From positions 1-64,000 of the forward strand of contig CAJMPY010000011.1 in the NCBI GenBank assembly GCA_905215385.1: 64,000 nucleotides of DNA, in the 5' to 3' direction. The notes below the pieces were generated by a model. The model worked only from the letters and a program-made list of their open reading frames with translations, did no database searches and was not told the DNA's origin. Below, piece after piece: positions 22,163-31,845 of the stretch. A program made the position numbers and the translations under genes. This DNA comes from an uncultured bacterium. Lineage in GTDB: Bacteria > Actinomycetota > Coriobacteriia > Coriobacteriales > Coriobacteriaceae. Position 1 is the first letter of the stretch. Every line of letters starts with the position of its first letter.

Positions 22163-22552
22163 ATGTCGGGTTCTTCGGTCCGCATGTACCGAGCCACGCT
22201 TCGCACAAACAGCGCACCGCCCAAGCTCTTCGTCGTTGAAGCCGAATGCCTTTCACCCGATGAGCGCACAGCATTTGCATTGCTATCAAGTCGCGTCGCC
22301 GCCGTTCTGGTCCCTTGCCCGGCGCAAGGTGAACTTGCCATCCAATGCCAAACGCATAGCTGCTCGCTCAATCAGGCTGCCGTAATCGCAACCAGCCAAC
22401 GCGGCCTACCCCTTCTTTTAGAAGCCGGCATTGCGCTCACCCTTCGCGGCGCCGGATACGAAAACGAGGCCGCCGCCGATATGGTCTTTAAACCACGATC
22501 GAGCGGCGGCCTCGCAGCAGCCATCGAATATGCTTGCAGGCTCGTTGCCTAA
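22163..22552 (+). CDS. hypothetical protein, 129 aa, divergent from XRE gene
   Basis: ATG 22163 follows a CAGGAG site; the frame also opens at TTG 22139, inside the end of the palindrome, which I reject. The 129-aa product (MSGSSVRMYRATLRTNSAPP ...) has mixed alpha/beta content, two Cys in IQCQTHSCSL, and ends with LAAAIEYACRLVA. No family is recognised. Its position across a shared operator from a bare HTH protein suggests regulation by it. Confidence 0.65.
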   Translation: MSGSSVRMYRATLRTNSAPPKLFVVEAECLSPDERTAFALLSSRVAAVLVPCPAQGELAIQCQTHSCSLNQAAVIATSQRGLPLLLEAGIALTLRGAGYENEAAADMVFKPRSSGGLAAAIEYACRLVA

Positions 22553-22561
22553 AAGGGCAAG

Positions 22562-22945
22562 CTAGAAACCAAAGCCAAAGCCCGTTCCGGTAATCGCCGA
22601 ATACATAAAGTAGACGTTGATCACGTTGAGGAACACGCCCGTAATGCAGCCGTTGCGCAGATAGCGCTCGCACACGATGCGCGCCATGGCGGCAGAGTCA
22701 TCATTGTTTTTAGCCTGGCGTCCTGCCGTAAAGTACGTCGCCACGCTCAGCAGCAGGTTGAGCACCGGCAGTGCCAGCAGCTCGTAGCTCTTGCCCCAGC
22801 GCGTCACCTCGCCGGCGGCATTAAACTTTGTTGCCACCTCGGGACCAATGTTGGGGATAACACACGCTGCGACCGCCAGCGGAATCACCGCAAGTACGAG
22901 CAGCGCAATACCCATGTAGCCGGCTTTTTTGCCATATTTAAACAT
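22562..22945 (-). CDS. DUF1648-like small membrane protein
   Basis: The 127-aa protein has three hydrophobic helices (about residues 10-32, 55-75 and 100-118). Between the first two it carries KFNAAGEVTRWGKSYELLALP, the signature of DUF1648, best known as the N-terminal part of SdpI immunity proteins. The C-terminus is Gly/Phe-rich. SdpI protects against a killing peptide in Bacillus; this short version has an unknown role. It lies 11 bp downstream of ychF on the same strand and may be co-transcribed. Confidence 0.75.
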   Translation of the reverse strand: MFKYGKKAGYMGIALLVLAVIPLAVAACVIPNIGPEVATKFNAAGEVTRWGKSYELLALPVLNLLLSVATYFTAGRQAKNNDDSAAMARIVCERYLRNGCITGVFLNVINVYFMYSAITGTGFGFGF

Positions 22946-22956
22946 ATGCGTCGTCC

Positions 22957-24033
<1,077 letters not shown>

Positions 24034-24147
24034 GACAGCTCCTTTTGGTACAAGCATTTCAAACTGCATAAGTATAGCGCCGCCGCAGCATCTGGGCTAA
24101 CCCGGACGCCACGGCGGCACGAATGAAGCAGAGATAGGGGTCGCTGA

Positions 24148-25401
24148 CTAGTCCGCGAGCTTCTCCACCTGATCGAGCATCTTGTCGAGCTTGGCCTTCG
24201 CCTCAGCCTTGACCTTCTGGGCTTCTTCGTGGGCCCTAGCCTTCTGGGCGGCCTTTTCCTCGGCCTCGGGATCGACGACGACTAGGTTGGATGCATCATG
24301 TTCAACCAGCTTAAGCGCATGCTCGGGGCACACCTTGACGCAGGCTCCGCAACCCAGGCAATACGTGGACTCCAGTGCAAAGCGGCCGCTTCCCACCAGA
24401 TCGCAGGCAAACGTGGGGCACACGTTGACGCACTCGCCGCACGACGTGCACTTGTCAAAATCGCATTCCGGCGTGCTCACCTGCATGTTCTGGGCAAGCT
24501 CGGGGTGGTTTTGCAGCGTCGAGAGCACCAGCTGGCGCCCGTGCGTAAGCGTGCGGCGACGTTTGGCCGTCGTGGTGCCGCACATGGTGTTGAGCGTACG
24601 CTCCAACTGAGTAATCTGATGGCGATGGGCTTTGAGCTTCTGCGTCACCGAGGCCAGTGCCGCCGTTGCCGGATTGAGCTTGGTCACGGTAAGGCCCGTG
24701 GTGCGGGCGATCTTTTCCATGTACTCCTTGCGCTCGTACTCGCGGCGCTTATGGCACTTGAGGCTTTTGGGATCGACCTCCAGACCCATGCCCGTACCGG
24801 CCCACTCCTCGGCAGTGGCGATGGCCTCGCCCAGAATATCCTCGCCACCGGTGTTGCGGCACTTATCGCACACGCCCAACGGCAGGTACACGCTCACGTT
24901 GGGATAGTCGGCCAGCACCGAGAACCAGGTCTCGGCCGTAATATCGCCCACGCAGGCAACGACGACCTCGTTTTCGCGCGGCATGCGCTTGAGGGCGCGC
25001 GTGCAGGTAACGTAGGCGGTCTCGTGGCTCGTAGCTGCAGAGACAATGTCGTCGTAAAGGTTTTTGGGCGCCAGGCGCGGCGAAATAATCGCCTCGGTCG
25101 GACAGGCAGCGGCGCACAGGCCGCACTTGCGACAGGAGTCGAGGATCTCGATAGCGTCTTCCTCGACCTCGATAGCGTTGACCGGGCACACATCCATGCA
25201 CGCGGTGCAACCGCTCTTTTCGTTTTTGCAGGTCAAGCACGGAATGGTGTTGCCGCGCGGACGCTCCTTGTAGTCGGCAGGATTCCACTGCGGCGCCGAC
25301 GGATCGAGTGCGTCGGTCACACCGCCAAGCGGGTTTTTAAGAAAGTCGAAACCCTTGCTGATTTCGATAATGTCATCAAACAGATCGTGTTCCTGCGCCA
25401 T
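24148..25401 (-). CDS. 4Fe-4S binding protein with four cluster motifs
   Basis: The 417-aa protein has two bacterial ferredoxin-type cluster motifs near the N-terminus (CTACMDVCPVNAI and CRKCGLCAAACPTEAI) and two near residues 320-370 (CTSCGECVNVCPTFAC and CLGCGACVKVCPEHAL). The middle is a domain of about 200 residues with CVGDITAETW and GVCDKCRNTGGED, reminiscent of hydrogenase or heterodisulfide-associated proteins. The C-terminus is a charged helix. It is likely a cytoplasmic electron carrier or adaptor; partners are not adjacent. GGAGGGG precedes ATG 25401. Confidence 0.85.
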   Translation of the reverse strand: MAQEHDLFDDIIEISKGFDFLKNPLGGVTDALDPSAPQWNPADYKERPRGNTIPCLTCKNEKSGCTACMDVCPVNAIEVEEDAIEILDSCRKCGLCAAACPTEAIISPRLAPKNLYDDIVSAATSHETAYVTCTRALKRMPRENEVVVACVGDITAETWFSVLADYPNVSVYLPLGVCDKCRNTGGEDILGEAIATAEEWAGTGMGLEVDPKSLKCHKRREYERKEYMEKIARTTGLTVTKLNPATAALASVTQKLKAHRHQITQLERTLNTMCGTTTAKRRRTLTHGRQLVLSTLQNHPELAQNMQVSTPECDFDKCTSCGECVNVCPTFACDLVGSGRFALESTYCLGCGACVKVCPEHALKLVEHDASNLVVVDPEAEEKAAQKARAHEEAQKVKAEAKAKLDKMLDQVEKLAD

Positions 25402-25552
25402 GCGCGGCCCCTCCCTGAGCAGTGCAAACAAGCAAGAAATAATGATACGCCATCGGCCCGTGCCTCGAGCAAATTACACGCGGAGCACCTTTGGGACAAA
25501 TAGCCTATGGCCTATCGCCGCCTCGATTGCACAAGGTCAATCAAGCGCCAAA

Positions 25553-26620
25553 CTATGCCTCGCACATGAGCTGCACGAGCTTTTGTTTGGTCACCTTGGC
25601 CTGCTCGTTGGCCATATTACGCTCGTTTCTAAAGGCCGCATTTGCAACACTCTGCAGGTCGGCATCGGAAATCTCGCCAAGGCCCAGATCCTCGAGCGTC
25701 GTCGGCAGACCGACGCGCTGGCAAAACTCGAGCACCTGATCAAGCTCGGGCGCACGCTCCAGGCGCAGCTGCACCACCAGGCCAAATGCCACGGCCTCGC
25801 CATGCATGGCCCTGCACTCGGGCAGAATCGTCAGACCGTTGGCGATGGCATGCGCCAACGCCAAGCCACCGCTCTCAAAGCCAACGCCCGAAAGCAGAAT
25901 ATTGCACTCGATCAGGCGCTCAACCGCTGGTGACATGCGACCCTTCTTGAGGTCGCGCTTAGCAGCGACACCACACTCCATAAGTGTGTCGTAGCAGGCA
26001 CGTGCCGCGACCAGGGCCAAGTGCCCCGGCGTTCCACCATGCTCGTTGGCGCCGTGCGCCGCGGCGCACGAACGCGCCTCAAAGTACGTTGCCAGTGCGT
26101 CGCCCATACCGGCGACCGTCATACGCAGTGGGGCCGCCGCGACCACGTTGGTATCGACCACGACCAGGTCCGGATTCTTCTCGAGCATCAGATAGCGATC
26201 GAACGACCCATCCTCGTGATACAGCACCGAAATCGCACTGCACGGACCGTCCATCGAGGCCGCCGTGGGGCATATGCACAACGGCAACTCGGCATAAAAC
26301 GCTACGGCCTTGGCGATATCGAGCATCTTGCCACCGCCAATACCCACCACCATGTCGCAATACTCGGCCCGGGCTTCCTTGGCCATTTCGACAACGGCAT
26401 CTTCCGTACACGGACCGTTGTAAATTTTAAAGAACGGCTCGCTTAGATCTTCATCCAGAAATCCATCGACGATCTGCCTGCACAGCCGATCCTCGGTGCC
26501 CTGGTCAAACAAGACATAGGCAGCGCAGCCCAACCATGACAAATACCTGCCCTGACGCGAAAGTTCGTCCGGCCCCTGAACATACCGGCCAGGACCACCG
26601 TAAACCATAGGAAGCGCCAT
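25553..26620 (-). CDS. glycerol dehydrogenase-like iron/zinc alcohol dehydrogenase (paralogue 2)
   Basis: The 355-aa protein belongs to the GldA branch of group III alcohol dehydrogenases. It has the NAD site VVGIGGGKMLDIAKAVAFY, the CPTAASMDGPCSAISVLYHEDG substrate loop, and metal ligands in MGDALATYFEAR (Asp), LAHAIANGL (His) and CRAMHGEAVAFG (His). It resembles the product at 26768 (same order of motifs) but differs in many residues, so substrates may differ. Glycerol to dihydroxyacetone is the family reaction. A large palindrome separates the two genes. Confidence 0.88.
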   Translation of the reverse strand: MALPMVYGGPGRYVQGPDELSRQGRYLSWLGCAAYVLFDQGTEDRLCRQIVDGFLDEDLSEPFFKIYNGPCTEDAVVEMAKEARAEYCDMVVGIGGGKMLDIAKAVAFYAELPLCICPTAASMDGPCSAISVLYHEDGSFDRYLMLEKNPDLVVVDTNVVAAAPLRMTVAGMGDALATYFEARSCAAAHGANEHGGTPGHLALVAARACYDTLMECGVAAKRDLKKGRMSPAVERLIECNILLSGVGFESGGLALAHAIANGLTILPECRAMHGEAVAFGLVVQLRLERAPELDQVLEFCQRVGLPTTLEDLGLGEISDADLQSVANAAFRNERNMANEQAKVTKQKLVQLMCEA

Positions 26621-26650
26621 ACGAGAATCCGCCCTTCATCAAACAACGAT

Positions 26651-26715
26651 TGGTGCAAAGTAACCTGACCCCCTTGCACCAACTTGGTGCGATGGGGTCA
26701 GGTTAGTTTGCACCA
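26651..26715. repeat. nested palindrome, REP-like element
   Basis: The arms 26651-26672 and 26694-26715 (TGGTGCAAAGTAACCTGACC ... and its inverse) match at 21 of 22 positions. Inside them GCACCA/TGGTGC (26677-26690) forms a second palindrome that repeats the outer motif. It looks like the REP-type repeats mobilised by TnpA-REP proteins. No transposase is adjacent. Confidence 0.7.
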
Positions 26716-26718
26716 TAG

Positions 26719-26755
26719 CAAAAAGGGGCAAAGCCATCTGCTTGCTTTGCCCCTT
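26719..26755 (-). terminator. terminator of the 26768 glycerol dehydrogenase gene
   Basis: AAGGGGCAAAGC (26723-26734) pairs perfectly with GCTTTGCCCCTT (26744-26755). On the minus strand the hairpin is followed by TTTTT. It lies 13 bp after the stop of the gene at 26768. Confidence 0.85.
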
Positions 26756-26767
26756 CCTTAGCTTGAT

Positions 26768-27868
26768 TTACTCATCCATGAGATAGTAGTGGCCCAGAGC
26801 GTCGGCACCCAGGATGGCGTTTGCGACCATCTCGGGCGTCACCTCAAACGGCATGTTGCACATGGTGTCATCGGGCGCGCACGCGGCCTCGGCAACAATC
26901 ATGGCCTGCTCGCGTGTAAGCTCGGCAACGCCAAGTTCCTTCATCGTGACCGGCAGGCCCAGCTCAATGCAGAAGCCCAAGACTTCCTCGAGTTTCTCAG
27001 TCGGAGCATCCTCGAGTACCAGCTGAACGATGGTGCCAAAGGCGACCTTCTCGCCGTGATACATGCCGTGGCACTCGGGCAGCATCGTCAGGCCATTGTG
27101 GATGGCATGAGCAGCAGCAAGGCCCGAGCTCTCAAAGCCAATGCCCGAAAGCAGCGTATTGGCCTCGATGATATGCTCGACGGCAGGCGTGAGCGCACCC
27201 TTCTCCAGCGCGACCTTGGCCTTAACGCCATCGGCCATAAGCGTCTCGTAGCAGAGCTTGGCGAGCGCCAGGCCGGCCATTCCGCCCTTGCCGCCAGCGC
27301 AAGTGCCACCGTCGGCATCGTGCGTCGCCTGGGCCTCAAAGTAGGTTGCGAGCGCATCGCCCATTCCGGAAACCGTCAGGCGCACCGGGCTCGCCGCGAT
27401 AACCGTCGTATCCATCAGGACAATGTTGGGGTTTGCCTTAAGGAAGAGGTACTTGTCGAACTGGCCGTCATCGGTATAGAGCACCGAAAGCGCCGAACAC
27501 GGGGCATCGGTCGAGGCGATGGTGGGGCAAATGATAACCGGGGACTCTAGGTAGTAGGCAACGGCCTTCGCGGTGTCGAGGATCTTGCCGCCACCGACGC
27601 CGACGATGATGTCGCAACCGTTGTCGCGAGCGAGCGCAACCAGGCGATCGACCTCGCCCTTGGAGCACTCGCCGTTAAAGTCCTCAAACAGCAGCTCGGC
27701 CTTAGCCTCAGCAAAACCGCCCTCGATCTTAGCACCGACGCGCTTCTTGCCCGAAGGCGTCACGATGACGAGGGCCTTAGCGCCGAGCGGCTCGACATAA
27801 GAACCGAGCTTGGCCAGCTCGTCCGGGCCCTGGATGTACTTGCTGGGGCTATTGAAAATTGCAGCCAT
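26768..27868 (-). CDS. gldA: glycerol dehydrogenase
   Basis: The 366-aa protein oxidises glycerol to dihydroxyacetone with NAD+. It has IVGVGGGKILDTAKAVAYY (NAD site), CPTIASTDAPCSALSVLYTDDG, MGDALATYFEAQAT (zinc Asp), AAHAIHNGLTMLPECHGMYHGEKVAFG (two zinc His), all standard for GldA. It is about the usual length. Its gene is followed by a strong terminator at 26719. It sits between a paralogue and an iron alcohol dehydrogenase, which suggests a cluster for anaerobic glycerol or diol use. Confidence 0.95.
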   Translation of the reverse strand: MAAIFNSPSKYIQGPDELAKLGSYVEPLGAKALVIVTPSGKKRVGAKIEGGFAEAKAELLFEDFNGECSKGEVDRLVALARDNGCDIIVGVGGGKILDTAKAVAYYLESPVIICPTIASTDAPCSALSVLYTDDGQFDKYLFLKANPNIVLMDTTVIAASPVRLTVSGMGDALATYFEAQATHDADGGTCAGGKGGMAGLALAKLCYETLMADGVKAKVALEKGALTPAVEHIIEANTLLSGIGFESSGLAAAHAIHNGLTMLPECHGMYHGEKVAFGTIVQLVLEDAPTEKLEEVLGFCIELGLPVTMKELGVAELTREQAMIVAEAACAPDDTMCNMPFEVTPEMVANAILGADALGHYYLMDE

Positions 27869-27890
27869 AACTATCCCATTCTCTAAAAAG

Positions 27891-27923
27891 AAAGGGGCTC
27901 CGTACAGATACGTGCGGAGCCCC
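27891..27923 (-). terminator. terminator of the 27946 alcohol dehydrogenase gene
   Basis: GGGGCTCCG (27894-27902) pairs with CGGAGCCCC (27915-27923). On the minus strand it is followed by TTTCTTTTT. It lies 23 bp after the stop. Confidence 0.85.
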
Positions 27924-27945
27924 TCGTTACGATAACAAGAGTCGA

Positions 27946-29169
27946 TTAGAAATCGATGTCGGTGTCGTAGTAGCAGGCCTTGAGAATCTTCTCGAAGTCG
28001 GCAGTCTTGGTCTCACGCGGGTTCTCGGGCGTGCAGGCGTCCTGCTCGGCGTTCGCGGCGATCTCGGGGAGCTTCGCGAGGAACTCCTCCTCGGAAACCA
28101 TCTGCGGGTTCTCGGCGTCGACCTTCACGCCACCATTCGCGTAATCCTTGATGGACTGCGGAATGTTGAGCTGGTCGTTGAGGTCGCGAATCTTCTGGAC
28201 GAGCGCGGCAATGAGCTCCTCGTTGGTCTCGCCGGGAAGGTGCAGGATCTCCTTGGCCACGTAAGCATAACGCTCGGCAGCACGGGGATCCTTGGAGTTC
28301 CACTGGATGACCTTGCCCAGGTACATGGCGTTAGCAGCACCGTGGATGATGTGGCCGTTCTCGAAGGCAGCACCGGTCTTGTGAGCCATGGAGTGAACGA
28401 TGCCGAGCAGGCCCGAGGAGAAGGCAATACCGGCGATGCACTGAGCCTCGTGCATGTGCTGACGGGCCTCATGGTCGCCGGCATAGGACTTGGGCAGCCA
28501 CTCGACGATCTCGCGGATGCCGTGCAGAGCGTTGGCGTCGGTGAACATGGAAGCGCAGGTGGAAACGTAGGCCTCCATGCAGTGGGTCAGAGCGTCCATG
28601 CCGGTATGAGCGCACAGCTTGGCGGGCATAGTGTAGGTGAGCTCGGGGTCGACGATGGCGACATCAGGGGTGATGTTGAAGTCGGCCAGCGGGTACTTGA
28701 TGCCCTTGGCGTAGTCGGTAATGACGGAGAAGGCAGTGACCTCGGTAGCGGTACCGGAGGTAGAGGAGATGGCGCAGAAGTGAGCCTTCTGACGCAGCTC
28801 GGGGAAGCTGAACGGCTGGATGATGTTATCGAAGGACTCCTCGGGATACTCGTAGAAGACCCACATGGCCTTAGCGGCATCGATGGGCGAGCCGCCGCCG
28901 ATGGCGATAATCCAGTCGGGCTCGAACTCGCGCATGGCCTCGGCGCCCTTCATGACCGTCTCGATGGACGGATCGGACTCGACGCCCTCGAACAGCTTGA
29001 CCTCGAAGCCGCCCTCTTTGAGGTCGGCCTCAACGTCCTGCAGGAACCCGCCGCGGCGCATAGAGCTGCCGCCAGAAACGATGATGGCCTTCTTGCCCTT
29101 GAGGTTCTTCACCTCGTGGCGAGCGCCCTCACCAAAGTACAGATCGCGAGGATTGGTAAAACGTCCCAT
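27946..29169 (-). CDS. iron-containing alcohol dehydrogenase
   Basis: The 407-aa protein is a group III alcohol dehydrogenase of the butanol/1,3-propanediol type. It starts MGRFTNPRDLYFGEGARHEV and has IAIGGGSPIDAAKAMWVFYEYP (NAD(P) site), HTGMDALTHCMEAYVS, and GIVHSMAHKTGAAFENGHIIHGAANAMYL with the iron-binding histidines. It most likely reduces an aldehyde in fermentation. GGAGG before ATG 29169 supports that start over ATG 29220. Its own terminator separates it from gldA. Confidence 0.93.
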   Translation of the reverse strand: MGRFTNPRDLYFGEGARHEVKNLKGKKAIIVSGGSSMRRGGFLQDVEADLKEGGFEVKLFEGVESDPSIETVMKGAEAMREFEPDWIIAIGGGSPIDAAKAMWVFYEYPEESFDNIIQPFSFPELRQKAHFCAISSTSGTATEVTAFSVITDYAKGIKYPLADFNITPDVAIVDPELTYTMPAKLCAHTGMDALTHCMEAYVSTCASMFTDANALHGIREIVEWLPKSYAGDHEARQHMHEAQCIAGIAFSSGLLGIVHSMAHKTGAAFENGHIIHGAANAMYLGKVIQWNSKDPRAAERYAYVAKEILHLPGETNEELIAALVQKIRDLNDQLNIPQSIKDYANGGVKVDAENPQMVSEEEFLAKLPEIAANAEQDACTPENPRETKTADFEKILKACYYDTDIDF

Positions 29170-29680
29170 ACTGTGCCTCCTAAACAAGCCCCTCTTAGAC
29201 TTGCGTATATAACGGAGCACCCGATTGGCTCCGTTAGGACCGTTTTGCGCGTTGCCGGCGATGACAATGCGCGATGTCTAAACGTCTCAACGCTCAGACA
29301 AACACTATTTTACCGTTCTGGTTGGTCAGTTATTCACCTAAAGCCGACAATGATGAAACGTTTTTTCTATCCCTGAAGACCCTTATGGGGCATTCATACT
29401 CCCAAGCTGGGCAAACGTTTTATCAAGGTTGACCACATATCCCGGACAGGGCTGTGCCCCTCCAAAATGCGCCCCGTTCGCCGCCAAAAATCGACCGTTT
29501 GCGGCACCGTGATACCACTCAGTCGTCCAAGGTGCCGACATTTGTGCGACATCCGTCTGACATCCGTCTTCGTGGTGCAAAGGTGCATGTCCAAGTGCGG
29601 TACCCCCGGTGTGCCACATGCGGGTAAACTAGAGCCTTATATAGAGAGATTTGAACCCTAACCGCAGCAAAGGAGGCCCC
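29170..29680. other. 511-bp intergenic region, divergent promoters
   Basis: It lies between the alcohol dehydrogenase (leftward) and the TPR-like genes (rightward). I see no gene and no clear promoter, only short direct repeats such as GACATCCGTCT (29548 and 29559 region). Confidence 0.5.
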
Positions 29681-30757
29681 ATGGCATTCGATCCCATTCA
29701 AGAGGATTGCCATCGCCTCGTTCTTGAGGCCTTGCGCCGCGACAATATCCCGCTCACCGACGGTGCCGCCGTAGAGCGTCTGATGGAACAATTCACCCGC
29801 AACCCCGCGCCGCTCATCGTGCACGACCGCGACCGCGCCGGGCACCTCATTGCCAAGGTGGTCGAGGCTGTCGACTACCGCATTCCCTTTATCCCTGACG
29901 ATACCCAGGCAGAGCAAGAAGAGGCCGCAGCCGAGAACATGCTCCGCGAGGCAGCCGCGCTCGATCCGAGCAACTGGGATGCCCAGCGCATGCTGACCGC
30001 CCTCACCGCCAACTCCAACGAGGAGTACGTACAGTACTTGGTATCCAAGCGCGATGAAGTCGAGCACGACCTGGCGCTCAAGATTGCCTCGGCGCAGGAC
30101 CCCTACGAGCGCGAGGCCGCAGGCGACCTTATGCGCCGTCCCTACCTGCGCTGGCTTGCCGCCCTTGCGTCACGCGCCCTCATTAGCGGCCGCTATCGCA
30201 TGTCGCTCGAAGCTGCAAACCGCAGCCTGGACTTTGCGCCCAACGACCCCGCCGGCGTCCGCCACACTGCGATGCTCGCCATGGCAAAGCTCGAATACCC
30301 CGCCGAGGAGCTCAAGCGCTTTCGCTCTGCCCACTCCGTCCCCTATCTCGCCAACACGCCGCTACGCCGTCGTCCCAAGGATGCGGAGCGCGACTTGGAC
30401 CCATGGACGCTCATCGCGCTGATGAGCGCTGCCTGGCGCGAGCTGGACTACGAGGGTGCCGAGCACTACTTGCGCATCCTTGCACGCTCGTGCCCGCACG
30501 CAGCCGAGGCACTCTACTTTCAAACCGAGTTTCCCGATGGCGTCTATGCCCGCGTCAACGTGGGTGTGGGCTCCACCGACGAGCTTGTCCTTGCGCTATC
30601 CGAGGCGACGCCGGTACTGCAGGAGGGCTTGGGCGCCCCCGACAACGCCAGCTTTGCCGCCTGGGTCGCCACCAACGATATCGTGCGTTCCCAGATCGAC
30701 GAGCGCATCCTGCGGGCGGCCGAGCAGGGCTTGCCGTTTAAGGGAGGAGACCTCTAA
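29681..30757 (+). CDS. TPR-like repeat protein, first of two
   Basis: The 358-aa protein is helical throughout, with TPR-like helix pairs such as LRWLAALASRALISGRYRMS followed by LEAANRSLDFAPND and LIALMSAAWRELDYEGAEHY followed by LRIL. There is no signal peptide or membrane helix. AAAGGAGG before ATG 29681 is a strong ribosome site. The last base of its stop is shared with the ATG of the next gene (TAATG), so the two are co-translated. No function is recognised; the pair probably forms a complex. Confidence 0.75.
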   Translation: MAFDPIQEDCHRLVLEALRRDNIPLTDGAAVERLMEQFTRNPAPLIVHDRDRAGHLIAKVVEAVDYRIPFIPDDTQAEQEEAAAENMLREAAALDPSNWDAQRMLTALTANSNEEYVQYLVSKRDEVEHDLALKIASAQDPYEREAAGDLMRRPYLRWLAALASRALISGRYRMSLEAANRSLDFAPNDPAGVRHTAMLAMAKLEYPAEELKRFRSAHSVPYLANTPLRRRPKDAERDLDPWTLIALMSAAWRELDYEGAEHYLRILARSCPHAAEALYFQTEFPDGVYARVNVGVGSTDELVLALSEATPVLQEGLGAPDNASFAAWVATNDIVRSQIDERILRAAEQGLPFKGGDL

Positions 30758-31800
30758 TGGATCCGAGCGTCTACATCCCCGCCTACCTGGAGCGCGCCTA
30801 CGTTGCGTCGCACCCCGAACTCACCGATGCAGCACGCGAGCTTGTCCATAACGACGTGAGCGTCAACCCTCACAAGTATGCGCAGACCGAGCATGCCCAG
30901 GCGCTGCTGTCCTATGCTGGCGTCCACCGCCACCTGCTCGACGAGCTCCATCGCATCGAGGACATGGGCAGCGACGAGGAGTTCGAGCAGACGCGCAATC
31001 GCCTGTTCGACGACATGCGCGACGAGCTGCTCAAGATTGTCCGCGTCGATGCACTGGCCGTCGACGCGCAGCTGCTCGCCATCATCCTGGCCGACACGCC
31101 CGTTGACGCCTGCCTGGGCGACCTGATGAAGCTCGAGGTGACCACGGCCGATTACCTGCGGCAAAGCGTGCCCGGGTTCGATATGGAGGCCCCACACTAC
31201 TGGGCCAACAAGGTTTTGACGGACGGCGTGACAGCGGCAGATCTCACCGTGAACGAGCCGGCTCTTATCGGGTGGCTCCACACGCTCGAGGCTATCTCGC
31301 AGCTGTGCATGGCGAGCGCTCGCTACCGTGCTGCCGCCGACTACTCCCGCCGCGTCCTTAAGGCAGAAGGCTATCCCACCCGAGCCGCAGGCACCGTGCT
31401 GCTCGCCCTCGCTCGCTTGGAAGATCAGGACGGCTTTTTTGCCCTAGCCCACCAGCTCGAGGAACAGGTGGGAGCCGATGCACTCGAGAACTCCCCCTGG
31501 TACCTGCTCGCCCGCACAATCCTCTTGTTCAAAACGAACAAGATGCGTCCAGCGGTGCGTGCATTACGTGAGTTCGCCAACCGCTGCGAGGGCGGCGCGT
31601 TCTTCTTGCTGAATCCCATGTACCAGACACCGTACCTTCCCTGCCGGCCCGAGCCACGCGATCCCTGGGATCTTTCGCACCAGGCCGTTTGGGAGGCGGA
31701 CGGCATTATCTCGGACACTCCCGACTTTGCCCCCTGGGCCAATGCCTGCGAAGACGTGTCGCAGCTTGCCCAGGAATTTGCGCGCCGCTACGGTTTTTAG
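30757..31800 (+). CDS. TPR-like repeat protein, second of two
   Basis: The 347-aa protein is helical, with repeats like MASARYRAAADYSRRVLKAE and LARLEDQDGFFALAHQLEEQ. It ends with a Pro/Trp-rich region (PYLPCRPEPRDPWDLS). It starts at the ATG that overlaps the stop of the upstream gene. It is likely of the same family as that gene by length and helix pattern. Nothing in it suggests catalysis. Confidence 0.75.
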   Translation: MDPSVYIPAYLERAYVASHPELTDAARELVHNDVSVNPHKYAQTEHAQALLSYAGVHRHLLDELHRIEDMGSDEEFEQTRNRLFDDMRDELLKIVRVDALAVDAQLLAIILADTPVDACLGDLMKLEVTTADYLRQSVPGFDMEAPHYWANKVLTDGVTAADLTVNEPALIGWLHTLEAISQLCMASARYRAAADYSRRVLKAEGYPTRAAGTVLLALARLEDQDGFFALAHQLEEQVGADALENSPWYLLARTILLFKTNKMRPAVRALREFANRCEGGAFFLLNPMYQTPYLPCRPEPRDPWDLSHQAVWEADGIISDTPDFAPWANACEDVSQLAQEFARRYGF

Positions 31801-31845
31801 TGACGCACTCGACCCGACCATGTCGTTTACGTTAGGAACGGTTTC

